Shown here: piece after piece, positions 50,782 through 60,279 of the stretch
How the letters are laid out: each line of letters starts with the position of its first letter
Numbering within the stretch: position 1 is the first letter of the stretch
Assembly: GCA_000697475.1 (NCBI GenBank)
Contig: JNEU01000989.1
Location: 124,001-188,000, forward strand
Origin: Lichtheimia corymbifera B2541
Taxonomy: Eukaryota; Mucoromycota; Mucoromycetes; Mucorales; Lichtheimiaceae
Direction: 5' to 3'
DNA length: 64,000 nucleotides
Position numbers and translations under genes: made by a program
Notes under the pieces: generated by a model
Told to the model about the DNA's origin: nothing
What the model saw: only the letters and a program-made list of their open reading frames with translations
Databases searched by the model: none

Positions 50782-52404
50782 ATGGTAATGACACCTTTCC
50801 ACCCCAACCTCTTTGCATACTAAACGCATTGGCAATTTCAACACCATCAGAATCTACTGCTTATTGCAGTTGCAATACTGCTCTTCTTTGGCCTCATTGT
50901 ATTCATTCTTTTGTTTGGAGAAAGTCCTCGATTAAGGCAAGTCGATCAGACGCTTTTATTTATATAAAAGTATGCTCATGGTGCAATAGGAATGGCATAG
51001 TAGGCAAGGCAAACCGGGCACTGACGGTGTATATACCTCGATGGATAATGTATGTGTATCACGTTCCGCTCGTTGTTGGGTACCTGACAGCAGCCCCCCG
51101 TTTATTAGAGGGACATTGAAGAAGATCCTCGGTCCGAAAAACTGGAATCGTCTCTCTCATTTATGGCATTATTGTTTCGAATCTCGTAATCCTTTCCTAC
51201 AGGTATGCATGCCATTAGCATCACGTGTATGGAATGATAAGCTTAACATGTCGTGTTAGATCTTTTTTATGATCCTTACAAGCGGTTCCATTTATTTATT
51301 TCTCAAATACGGATTACCCCACATTCCTGGCATTTACCTACACTCTACTCATTTGTAAGTCATGACGGTGTTTCTTCTGCTGGTGATGGTCACTGACTCA
51401 ACACACATTATAGAATCATCATCCCAAGCCAAATTGTGTCACTGTACCTTTCGTACTACATGGCGTGCACGGTCGACCCAGGCACCATCACTGCCGACAA
51501 TGTACAACAATACCTCGATCATTTCAAGTATGATGGCTTACTCTATCAACCCAAACAATGCTCCACATGTCGATTAGAAAAGTGAGTTTGGATAATGTAC
51601 TACGTCCATGGCAACTGGATCCTGACCTACCACCACAACCACCACAACCTTAGACCTGCACGTTCCAAGCATTGTTCAATGTGCAAAGCATGCATCGGAC
51701 GCTTAGACCATCACTGCTTTTGGATCAATCGCTGCGTTGGTGTGAACAATCACCGTTTCTTTTTCATCTTTCTGTTTACACTGGTCCAATTTTGCGCCTA
51801 TGGTGCCTACTTGTGCTTCCAGATTTATCGTGGCATGATCATCGAATGGGGATTGGATGCAGCTTACGTGATCGATAAGAAAACAGGACAACATTCTCCC
51901 ATCACTTTTCGTAAAGCATTCTTGGTACGTAGGTCATGTTAGCTTACATAGATCCATTGCTCATTCGTTCCCCCCCTTTCCTCGGCTTAGCATGTGTTGC
52001 AAAAGGATCGAATCATTGGAGCAATTGGTATCCTTGCGACGGTAGTCTCGTTGGTGGTATTTTTGTTTTTCCTTTACCAGTAAGTTGACATCAAGAGGTA
52101 TCCATGCATAATCAAGCTAATACGTTAGCACTATAGGCTTTATCTTGCTGGCCGTGGAATAACGACCAATGAAGCATTCAAATGGGAATTGATTGAAGAT
52201 TCTATTGATCGTGGTGAACTTTGGCTTGAAGAAGAGAAGACCGCGACGAATGATAAAGACAAAGTCAAGAAACGCATGGATGGTTCCAAGAAACGACAAC
52301 GCAAGGTGGAAAGTTTAGAAGAGTTGGATAATATTTATGATGAAGGCTTTTATCGCAATCTGTATAATGTATTCTTTCCGCCTCGAATGAAAAAGGCAGC
52401 ATGA
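50782..52404 (+). CDS. SWF1: DHHC palmitoyltransferase Swf1
   Basis: ER-located S-acyltransferase that palmitoylates SNAREs and other membrane proteins near their transmembrane segments. The best model has an unusual start: the first coding exon is only the ATG (50782-50784), followed by gtaatg...atcag, then exon 2 (50851-50936) encoding the first membrane helix LLLIAVAILLFFGLIVFILL. A GC-AG intron (50937-50989) and further introns follow; all phases agree. The core reads GLLYQPKQCSTCRLEKPARS, KHCSMCKACIGRLDHHCFWI and NRCVGVNNHRFFFIF, with the catalytic DHHC. After four membrane helices comes the TTNEAFKWELIEDSIDRGEL segment, which matches yeast Swf1 (TTxE motif) closely. The C-terminus is charged and ends FPPRMKKAA. 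About 370 residues. Confidence 0.9.
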
Positions 52405-52446
52405 TAAACAATGGGATAAACAAAAATGAAAACAAATATACTACAT

Positions 52447-52465
52447 CTACTACTACTACTACTAC
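52447..52465. repeat. (CTA)n microsatellite
   Basis: About six CTA units in the 74-bp gap between the Swf1 and Tsr1 stop codons, which lie tail to tail. Confidence 0.9.
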
Positions 52466-52478
52466 TTTTTTAATGCAT

Positions 52479-55146
52479 TTAATCGGTCATCTTGTCCGAT
52501 TCATATTGGCTCTTGTCCAGGCCACCTTGCCAGATCTGGGTGTTCCACTTTGGATAGACACGTTTGTAAAGGTTCATGAGGATAGTATCTTGTTGTGTTA
52601 TTGGGCCATCAAAGATACACTTCATGTAGCCGTGCGTACCCAAAGATTCGCGAATATGACCGACACGACCGTATTTCGTAGTAAGTTGGATAGGCTTGAA
52701 ATAGTTGATATCTTCTGGATTGAAGAACATGTATCGAATAACAGCGGATCGCTTGTGAATCTTGTAAGGATGACCACTGAGGATAATACGCTTGGCAATG
52801 ATACGCTTGACATCCGTGTTGACAAAAACACCCTTGGAGACAAGAATGGGTTCATTGACATTGTCAGTTTCCTTGTAAAGCTGACAAGGGACCTTGCCAA
52901 AGACAGTGGGACCATAGATGGTAGCAATAGCTGACTTGCCCATTTCCAAGAATCGCTCAAATTTGTGGACATGGTTGGTGCCCTTGTTCGTGTTTTGGGA
53001 ATAGATGGGACGTACAGCGTATCGTCGGAAACCAACATGAAGCACCATGGGGTCTTTGGACTTGACAGGCTCCTCATAGGCATTGTCACGTTGGATTTGG
53101 AAGTTGAGAAGCGACATCTTGTGCTCATACTGCAAGAGACCAAACACAATGTAGGGACGCTGTTTATCATATGCAGCATAGGCTTGTGGAGGTACATCCT
53201 TGATCCAAATCGTGATACGGGTACCAGGTTTTACTTGACCAACAATGGCCTGGCTAACCACTCTGCTCTTGGTGCGTTTGTAATTTTCAAACTGGAAGAT
53301 GCGTGCATAATCAATGGGCAGGTTTTCATAAGGATCCCAAGCTGAAGTGCGGAATGACTGAAGACCACGATAACGGGCAAAGCGTTCACGAGCAGGTCGA
53401 TCAATAGGAGTATCAATTTCATCAGGGAATTCCTTATTGTCCTCAAATTGCTTTTCACGTTGCTTCATGTATTCTTCATAACTAAAATACACATATCCAA
53501 TCAGTGTCTGTGTCATTCTTATCACCATTCTATGATCAACTTACGCTTGTCTCTCCTCTTCAGCAGTCAATTCATCCTTGTATTCTTGACGGCCTTCCAG
53601 TTCAAGCTGTTCGGATTCTTCATCGTCACGGGGGAACTCGGCGGCTGCAGGTACGACCTCCTCTTCATCTTCTTCAACCATATCCATATCACCATCTTCA
53701 TCTTCTTCGTCTTCACTGTAGTCCTCGTCTTCAGAATCGACAATCCATGCTGCCTGATATTGCGAAGTACCCTTAGGCACACGCTTGGTCTTGATAGCTT
53801 GGGGACGATCCTCGAACATCTCATGTCCCATGGCACGCATACGCTCTGTAAAATGACTCCACGTCAATTCCCCATTTATGGATTGGGTGCTGTCACATAC
53901 CGTCAGCTTCTGCTAATTCTTCTTCGGTTGGCCAGGTTTGTTCATTGTCCATGAAATCGGGTTCGTTCTCGGCAAGAAGATCGTCTTGTTCTTCCGGATT
54001 GGGTGTATCAAGTACTTGATCATCCTCATCCATACCATTCGATTGTTCATTGCCGATGTGTGCTGAAGTGATCTATAGACAGGTAGTGTCAGGTATCATA
54101 TTACCCAATCTTTGCTTTCCTTTTACTCACCTGCTCAATCTGGAAATCACCAAAGTTTTGCAAATGAACCAAGCGATTGGCGTTGAATGGATTACCACGA
54201 GCATAACCAGTGACCTTTAAAGTGCCCTTTTCCTAATAACCCTGATATGAGCATCCATTGCCCATTTTCCAAACCAGAGAGATTTACCTCATTGTATGGA
54301 GCATATTCTACTTGTTCAGCAAGCATGTAAGGATGAAGATCACGCCAAGCGAGAGGCTTAGGTCGTTGAGATGTGATATAGCGGATGACATTGATGGTAT
54401 CTGATTCATTGTCGAGTGTAAACAGATGTTCCTCGGTGGGGAAGAATTGTTGATTGAATGCGACCAAAGACTTTTTGACGGCTGGTTGTAACTTGGGAGC
54501 CACCTTATCCAAATGCTACAAGGGATGCAAGGTTAATATATAAAGTTGCATGGATGCATGCATGAACCTCTGACTACTTTACCTGAACCACGGGTGCGAC
54601 ATTGACTTGACCTTGATTGAGAATACCAAGTAAACAATTGATACCAAATTGATCTACTTCCACAGTAGCTGACAAGAGCAAGATGCCCATATCGGCAACC
54701 TTGAAAGCATCCAGGACATCCACAAAGTTACGGCGCAAAGGAACGAATTGGATCTTTTGTTTGAAGCGATCTACATGCATGATAGAGGACTCGTATTCGT
54801 TCTCTGGTGGTTCCTGGCCGATGGAGCGATACAAGGAGGCAATAGCAACATGAACGTCGGTGTCAGGCGAGAGTGAAAGCACAGGAATGATCTTGGGTGC
54901 ACCATGACGACCTTCGAATATACGATTGACTCGAGTCAACTCTTCTCGCTTCCTCTGTTGTTCCATTTTGGCAGCATGGCGGCGATCGTTCTTGTTGAGC
55001 ACCTTGCCTCCTCCTTGTTTGACAGCAGAGCGATTCACTTTGCCTTTGGACTTTTCCTTGAGCGAACTCTTTGACGCATGGCGCGATTTGAATGGTTTGT
55101 TGCTTTGGTGAAGGTGACCCGGCCTATGTCGTTGCTGAACTCCCAT
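52479..55146 (-). CDS. TSR1: Tsr1, 40S ribosome assembly GTPase-like protein
   Basis: Late 40S subunit assembly factor related to Bms1 but without GTPase activity. Exons from the ATG at 55146 encode about 800 residues. The N-terminus (MGVQQRHRPGHLHQSNKPFK, SRHASKSSLKEKSKGKVN) matches Tsr1 basic leaders. The GTPase-like domain includes KIIPVLSLSPDTDVHVAIAS and KVADMGILLLSATVEVDQFG, with no P-loop visible. A domain with NESDTINVIRYITSQRPKPL follows, then a long acidic region (about 53790-53640) and the conserved C-terminal half: YRGLQSFRTSAWDPYENLPI, YARIFQFENYKRTK, YEHKMSLLNFQIQRD, and HGYMKCIFDGPITQQDTILM near the end. An in-frame upstream frame to 55434 begins with a His run and is not family-like. 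Confidence 0.96.
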
Positions 55147-55974
55147 ACTGCGACTATTTGTACTAGGCTCGTGCCGATCGAGGTAAAAGGGTTGAAGGTG
55201 CAAGAATCCATTGCTGAAACTTTTTTTTCTGGCTGAGATGCTGGGAATTTTTAAGGTCACGCTACAATGCTCTTGGTGAAACATCCACATTGAACAATGA
55301 GGTGCTGCTGATCCATCGTGTATTTTGAGAATCCCATAGTATGCCAGTGGTAGCCTTTTGATTGAATAGTGGTCTCCAGCTATGTTATGAATAAAATGAT
55401 GATGATGATGGTGATGATGATATTGCTCGCCCAATGACTTGACAATTTATTGTTGTTGTATGCATTAAAGAAACAAATTGGATCGAGACGCTCTGTCCCT
55501 TTTCTCACTTTGCATTCGTTAAAACTTCTCACTTCAGTGATACAATACCATATACAGTAGCAAACAATAAAACTCATAGTGATGGTGCTCACCAATAGTG
55601 CTTGATGCAGAAGCTTTGATTCATTGTTAGCTTAATTCATGATGATGCTCATGCGTGAGAGAGTGGCTTCAGGCACAGTGTGACATGAGTATATGATGGC
55701 ATACCATATCTTATATACCTGTACAGTCTTACATATGAATGAGCCCTGAAGACAAACAACGTCATCATTCCCTCACTATACATTTTTAGCTTATTACCCA
55801 TACCATGGTAGAAGTGGAAAAGATGCCATACGGGCCATCGTAGATGGATGTTACTACAAGTAATCATCATCATGCATTCTCCAACAATAGCATTGCCCTT
55901 CCAAATCTACCCAATCAACTGTGTTACACAAAGAAGTACCTCTGCATCTTTGGCAATATCAGGGTCTGGCTACT
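55147..55974. other. Intergenic region with an element-tail fragment
   Basis: Holds the Tsr1 promoter. A segment at about 55480-55640 resembles 59890-60065: both contain tcgagacgctct, caataaa-c-catagt-atgg, and end near gcttgatgc/gaagctttgatt...ttagctta. This suggests a solo fragment of the tail of the repeat element described at 56-62 kb. No gene is supported. Confidence 0.5.
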
Positions 55975-57371
55975 TGACAATGAATAAAGACCACTTCTCA
56001 AATAGCATACATATGTAAAACATAAAGACAGCCATATCTCTAAACTTTATAATCAAGCGTGGGGTCTCTAATAGAACAAAGTTGCTCGTCGGGGTCGAAA
56101 GCACCCTGTGTAGAAGTTTCACGATCGTCGCGGCCGATCTCAGATTCACCCAATGTCACCACCGGCCAAAGTGAATCGGGTCGACCTCTTGAATTTTTTT
56201 TCGACGAGGCTGGTGGTGACATTGCGAAATCTAGGATCGCCGAGCCTGATCGTGAAACTTTTACACAAGGTGCGCTTGACCCTGCCGCGCAACTTTGTTC
56301 GATTGAAGACCCCACGTTTCATTGTAAAGTTTAGAGATACAGGCATCTTTTTGTTTTTACTATGCTGTAAGCTTGATGTTATATGAAAGGTGGTGTTTGT
56401 TCATTAAGAAGTATCATGCAAATGAGCTGAGTTACACAAACATGCCGCTCTGCATCTTCGGTACTATCAGGGTCTATCTACTTGACAATGAACAAAGACC
56501 ACTTGTCATATAGCATCATGGTTACAGCATATGTAAAACACAAAGATGCCCATAACTAAAAATTCTACAATGAAACGTGGGGTCTTCAATCGAACAAAGT
56601 TGCGCGGCAGGGTCAAGCGCACCTTGTCTAGAAGTTTCACGATCAGGCTCGGCGATCCTAGATTTCGCAATGTCACCACCAGCCTCGTCGAAAAAAAATT
56701 CAAGAGGTCGGCCCTGATCTACTTTGGCTGGTGGTGACATTGCGAAATCTAGGATCGGCGAGCCTGATCGTGAAACTTGCACCCAAGGTGCGCTTCACCC
56801 CGACGAGCAACTTTGTTCGATCGAAGACCACACGTTTCATTGTAAAGGTTAGAGATACAGGCACATTTCCGTTTTTACATATGCTGAAAAGCATGATGCT
56901 ATATGACACGTTATGTTTGTTCATTACGAAGTAGCTTGACTCTGATAGAGCAGAAGATGCGCAGGGGCGTGCTTGTGCAACACAGCTCATTTGCATGATA
57001 CTTCGCAATAAACAACACTACTTGCCATATAGCATCACGCTTTCAGCATATGTAAAAACGGAAATGTGCCTGTATCTCTAACCTTTACAATGAAACATGG
57101 GTTCCCTTATAGAACAATATTGCTCGTCGTGGTTAAGCGCACCTTGTGAATCGGGTTTCACGATCAACGTGCCAATCCTAGATGCAGGCACATTTACGTT
57201 TTTACATATGCTGAAAGCGTGATGCTATATGACAAATGGTGTTTTTCATTGCGAAGTATCATGTAAATGTGCTGTATTATACGAGCACGCCCCTGCGCAT
57301 CTTCGGCTCTATCGTGGTCAAGCTACGTGACAATGAACAAAGACCACTTATCATATAGCATCACGCTTACA
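55975..57371. repeat. Nested inverted-repeat arms of the element
   Basis: A roughly 170-200-bp arm occurs in alternating orientation: plus at about 55975-56150, minus 56215-56400, plus 56490-56700, minus 56730-56935, plus 57010-57170, minus 57180-57260 and plus 57340-57371. Shared words are catatgtaaaac, tacaatgaaac, gaacaaagttg, gtcaagcgcac and gaagtttcacgatc, and their reverse complements. Each neighbouring pair could fold into a long hairpin. The pair 56735-57170 is the block that also occurs at 8110-8530. The sequence is not identical between arms, so it is not a recent assembly duplication. Confidence 0.75.
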
Positions 57372-58113
57372 ACATCTCGAAAGAAAGAAAAAATATCCCT
57401 GAAGTGCACCGTAGTGCTTGGCAGTGCACTGCTTGATAGGCGTGAAAAGTTTATGTTACATGATGCACTCGATTGCACTTCATATCACTGAAACACAAGA
57501 GCAGTGCAAGGCAGTGCTTGGCAGTGCTAGTCTTTACACTAGTAGTGCCACGCAGTGATATTCAGTGCTAGGCAGTGCTAGGCTCTATACTGTAATGCAA
57601 GGCAGTGATAGGCAGTGCTAGTCTTTATACTAGTAGTGCCACGCAGTGATATTCAGTGCCACGCAGTGCTAGGCTCTATATTGTAATGCAAGGCAGTGAT
57701 AGGTAGTGATAGGCAGTGCTGGTCTCTATATAAGTAATGCAAAGCAATGATAACCAATGGTAACTATGCATGATAACGTTATCACCATGCACTGAGCGAT
57801 GGTGGTGGGGGCTTTCAAAAAATATCGTCTGCCTATCACTGCCTATCACTGCCTTGCATTACTTATATAGAGACTAGCACTGCCTATCACTGCCTTGCAT
57901 TACAATATGGAGCCTAGCACTGCGTGGCACTGAATATCACTGCCTGGCACTACTAATAGAAAGACTAGCACTACCTAGCAATTTTACTATATGGCCTGGC
58001 ATTGAATGGCAACACAGTGCAAGGTGAGGAATTCCTAGCACTTAAGTGCCAGGCATTGCCTTTCTATTATATTGAAGTGCTTTGCAATGATATTTTATCT
58101 TTCTTCCGAGATG
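57372..58113. mobile_element. 742-bp palindromic CAGTG-rich element with 25-bp inverted ends
   Basis: The ends are inverted: catctcgaaagaaag... at 57372 and its near reverse complement ...ctttcttccgagatg ending at 58113. The left arm (about 57440-57755) is built from GGCAGTG(C/A)TA-like units arranged in about two 90-bp higher-order repeats. The right arm (about 57830-58080) is its imperfect reverse complement (TA(T/G)CACTGCC units). The centre holds the perfect palindrome gataacgttatc. It interrupts the arm sequence 'cacgcttacaa | aacatatgtaaaac', whose uninterrupted form (cgctt-cagcatatgtaaaac) occurs at 8400-8420 and 57040-57060. An AA dinucleotide flanks both sides, perhaps a 2-bp target duplication. 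No ORF of note is inside, so it would be non-autonomous. Confidence 0.7.
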
Positions 58114-58765
58114 AACATATGTAAAACACGAAGATGCCTGCTTCTCCAAATCTCCATAGCGATGTGTAGAGGCTTTGTGAGAACGATATTGATCAGCATG
58201 ACCGAGAGAACCTCCTGATCAAGTTTCGACGTCCCCACCAGCAATATCGGCGTGCACGGCCGTACACCCTATTTATGTTTCCGTCCATTCGTCGTCTCTC
58301 CTACATTCAAGGTTTTCATAATGAACTCTGGGGTCTTTATGGGAACGAAATTGCTCGGCGTGGTCAAAAGGATGTTGTGTGTAAGTTTCAGGTTCGAGGT
58401 GGGCAATCTCGGTGAGCAGGAGCGTCTACCCTACTTTCTCCTACATTTGAGCTGGCCGGCATTCAAAATGTTCATAATGAACCATGCGGTTTTTAAATGA
58501 ATGAAGTTGATCAGCATGTGCGAGAGTACCGTCTGACCAAGTTTCAAGTGCGAGATGGGGAATCCCAAGAAACTACATACTAATTGACTTTTTCATAAAT
58601 CCGGCGCTTTCCCAATTTTCCTCCGTCACAGTCAACCCCACATTATGCTCTCCCTTTCGAAATTTTCAAATGAAGCGTGGGTTCTTTCATTAATACAAAG
58701 TTGTTCGGAATGTCCTAGAGCATATTGTGTGAAAGTTTGAGGGTTGAGACAGGCAATCCCAATAT
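58114..58765 (+). repeat. Array of degenerate ~100-bp sub-repeats, forward
   Basis: At least three diverged units end near 58425, 58565 and 58755. Each follows the pattern: aatgaa-c---gg-tctttat, acgaa-ttgctcgg, tggtcaa, tgtgtgaaagtttcag, gaggtgggcaatc(t/c)c. Related units lie at 8440-8885 and, inverted, at 61290-62260. Spacing between units is about 110-190 bp. Confidence 0.7.
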
Positions 58766-59345
58766 CATGCATGGATATCAGTGTATATGTGATATGTCTG
58801 ACTGTCTGACAGATTTAATTTCCACCTCTTCCACATCCACATCCCAGCCTCTTCTTCCCTCTTCCTCCTCCCATTCTCAACTGTTGCCCCATTCAAGTAC
58901 AACTACAACCTGCGAACGATTGTCCTGTTTCAACCCATTATGTCAATCCCACAGCTGTCTTGATCCTATTGTCTTTGACTGAATGGTAACTCCATGGCGC
59001 GTGCACCCACTACAACACCGGCGTTTCTTGACACAACACACGTTCTTGCACGCTCCTCTACCACGTTCAGGAATAACAGCGTTCATTCCAGCAGTTACTA
59101 TTAGCAATGACTTTATTGTCTCGAGCAGCGTTCACAATCTTGTCACTCTACTACTACAACACGCTCCTCTGCCACAACCATCCCGTAACAACAGCTGCCT
59201 TTAGCAAGGTCTCCACTGTCTCAAGTTACTTGCGGCCTCTTCACGTGGACAGCTGATAGACATTGTATAAAAGGTATAAAAGCAGCTTTATTTACGTGTG
59301 GCAACTTGCAATGATGCATACGACTTTTAATGGATGATCCCATAT
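58766..59345 (+). repeat. Single-copy body of the element, forward copy
   Basis: A pyrimidine-rich stretch (tcttccacatcc ... cattctcaactgttgcccca) followed by ctgcgaacgattgtcc, tgactgaatggtaactccatgg and a tail with cagctttatttacgtgtggc. The same order is found at 8930-9350 and, inverted, at 61260-60735. The body is therefore shared by three copies. Confidence 0.75.
59265..59282 (+). promoter_or_regulatory. TATA-like boxes in the element body
   Basis: Two tandem TATA-like sequences (tataaaaggtataaaag) lie about 230 bp before the element's short reading frame at 59509. Position and sequence suggest a promoter, but the diverged copies at 9310 and 60790 do not keep both boxes. Confidence 0.4.
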
Positions 59346-59508
59346 GAGCTATCAAGTATCCCGCAATACAAGCACTCTTCGCCTTGTTGAGCTGCACTGA
59401 AAATGACCAAGAAAGAGAGAGATCAACACTCGGATGGAAAAGGAGGCATATCAGCAGCGATCACAGAGGGTCTTTCTTATTGGACTCGCAACGGTTATGG
59501 ATGAATGA

Positions 59509-59803
59509 ATGGACGCAATCAAGTGTACTAATGTGGAATTCTGGGATGTTGCTTTGGCTACTTGGCTCGTCGTCAGCAGTAACGAACACGTGGATACGGC
59601 TGAGGATGATGATGGATTGGATGAATTGGATGGCATGGAAACGAGGGCTTATATCTTTGACAAGAGAGGATTTACCACCATGGATGATAATGCAACATTC
59701 AAGTCAATGCATGCAACAGCTACTTTTATAAATTTGGATAAGATGCTATGACGGCAGCAATCAAGAATACAATGACACAACGACACCTGCTGATTCTTTG
59801 TGA
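59509..59803 (+). pseudogene. Element reading frame, copy in forward arm (frameshifted)
   Basis: Unknown protein of about 100 codons. It starts MDAIKCTNVEFWDVALATWL, contains VDTAEDDDGLDEL and AYIFDKRGFTTMDD, then SMHATATF. As written it stops at 59751. Relative to the inverted copy, a 1-2 nt loss near 59745 shifts the frame; after it the other frame reads YDGSNQEYNDTT and ends at TGA 59801-59803. The inverted copy at 60288-60584 encodes the corresponding residues (MDAIKCND, VDTAADHDGLD, AYIFNEK, SMHAAA, NQEYNDTT). Conservation at the residue level in both arms suggests a once-functional product. No family is recognised. Confidence 0.6.
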
Positions 59804-59815
59804 TCCACTGGTTGG

Positions 59816-60279
59816 CTTCTGGAAGGAAAGGAAGGATAGAAATTTGAAGGCCGGAAGGGGAGACTGGATTATACCCGCATCATTGTATCGAGACGCTCTT
59901 GTTCCTTCTGTCATATTACATTCATTACATAAAGCTTCATTGTTCATATACTGATTATATACATGTTTAAATAGACCCTTGTATTTTCAATGTCAATAAA
60001 CCCATAGTAATGGTACCCAACAACCCTGCTTGTTACGGAAGCTTGATCCATTGTAAGCTTAAATCACCCAATTTTGCTTCCCGGCTTTCACATTTGTCTT
60101 TCCCCCTTTCAATCCAGAAACCAACCAAGTGATCCACACCTTTCCATACACATGAATTAATGATACCCCAGATATTACGTTGAATTCAATTTCATTCAAG
60201 GAAAAAGACGAATAATAGTGCATGATAGTGTGGAAGTTTATAATATGATAAAGGAACAGAATTGCAATTGGCTAAGGTA
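59816..60279. other. Spacer between the two element copies
   Basis: This is the loop between the forward and inverted copies. It includes a segment (59890-60065) similar to 55480-55640 with a possible polyadenylation context (caataaaccc at about 59993). No coding capacity is seen. Confidence 0.5.

Noticed and set aside
56040..56386. Overlapping small open frames in the inverted arms
   Set aside because: Both strands are open because the arms are inverted copies of one another; no start context or promoter singles out a gene.
57440..58080. CRISPR-like array of CAGTG units
   Set aside because: The host is eukaryotic, units are degenerate and contiguous without unique spacers, and the two halves are inverted relative to each other.
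59384..59731. Met/Trp-rich 115-codon open frame in the forward element copy
   Set aside because: It overlaps the MDAIKC frame. In the inverted copy the corresponding residues are partly kept (WIRLR-MMDWM), but the composition (ATGGATTGG repeats) is less protein-like than in the MDAIKC frame.
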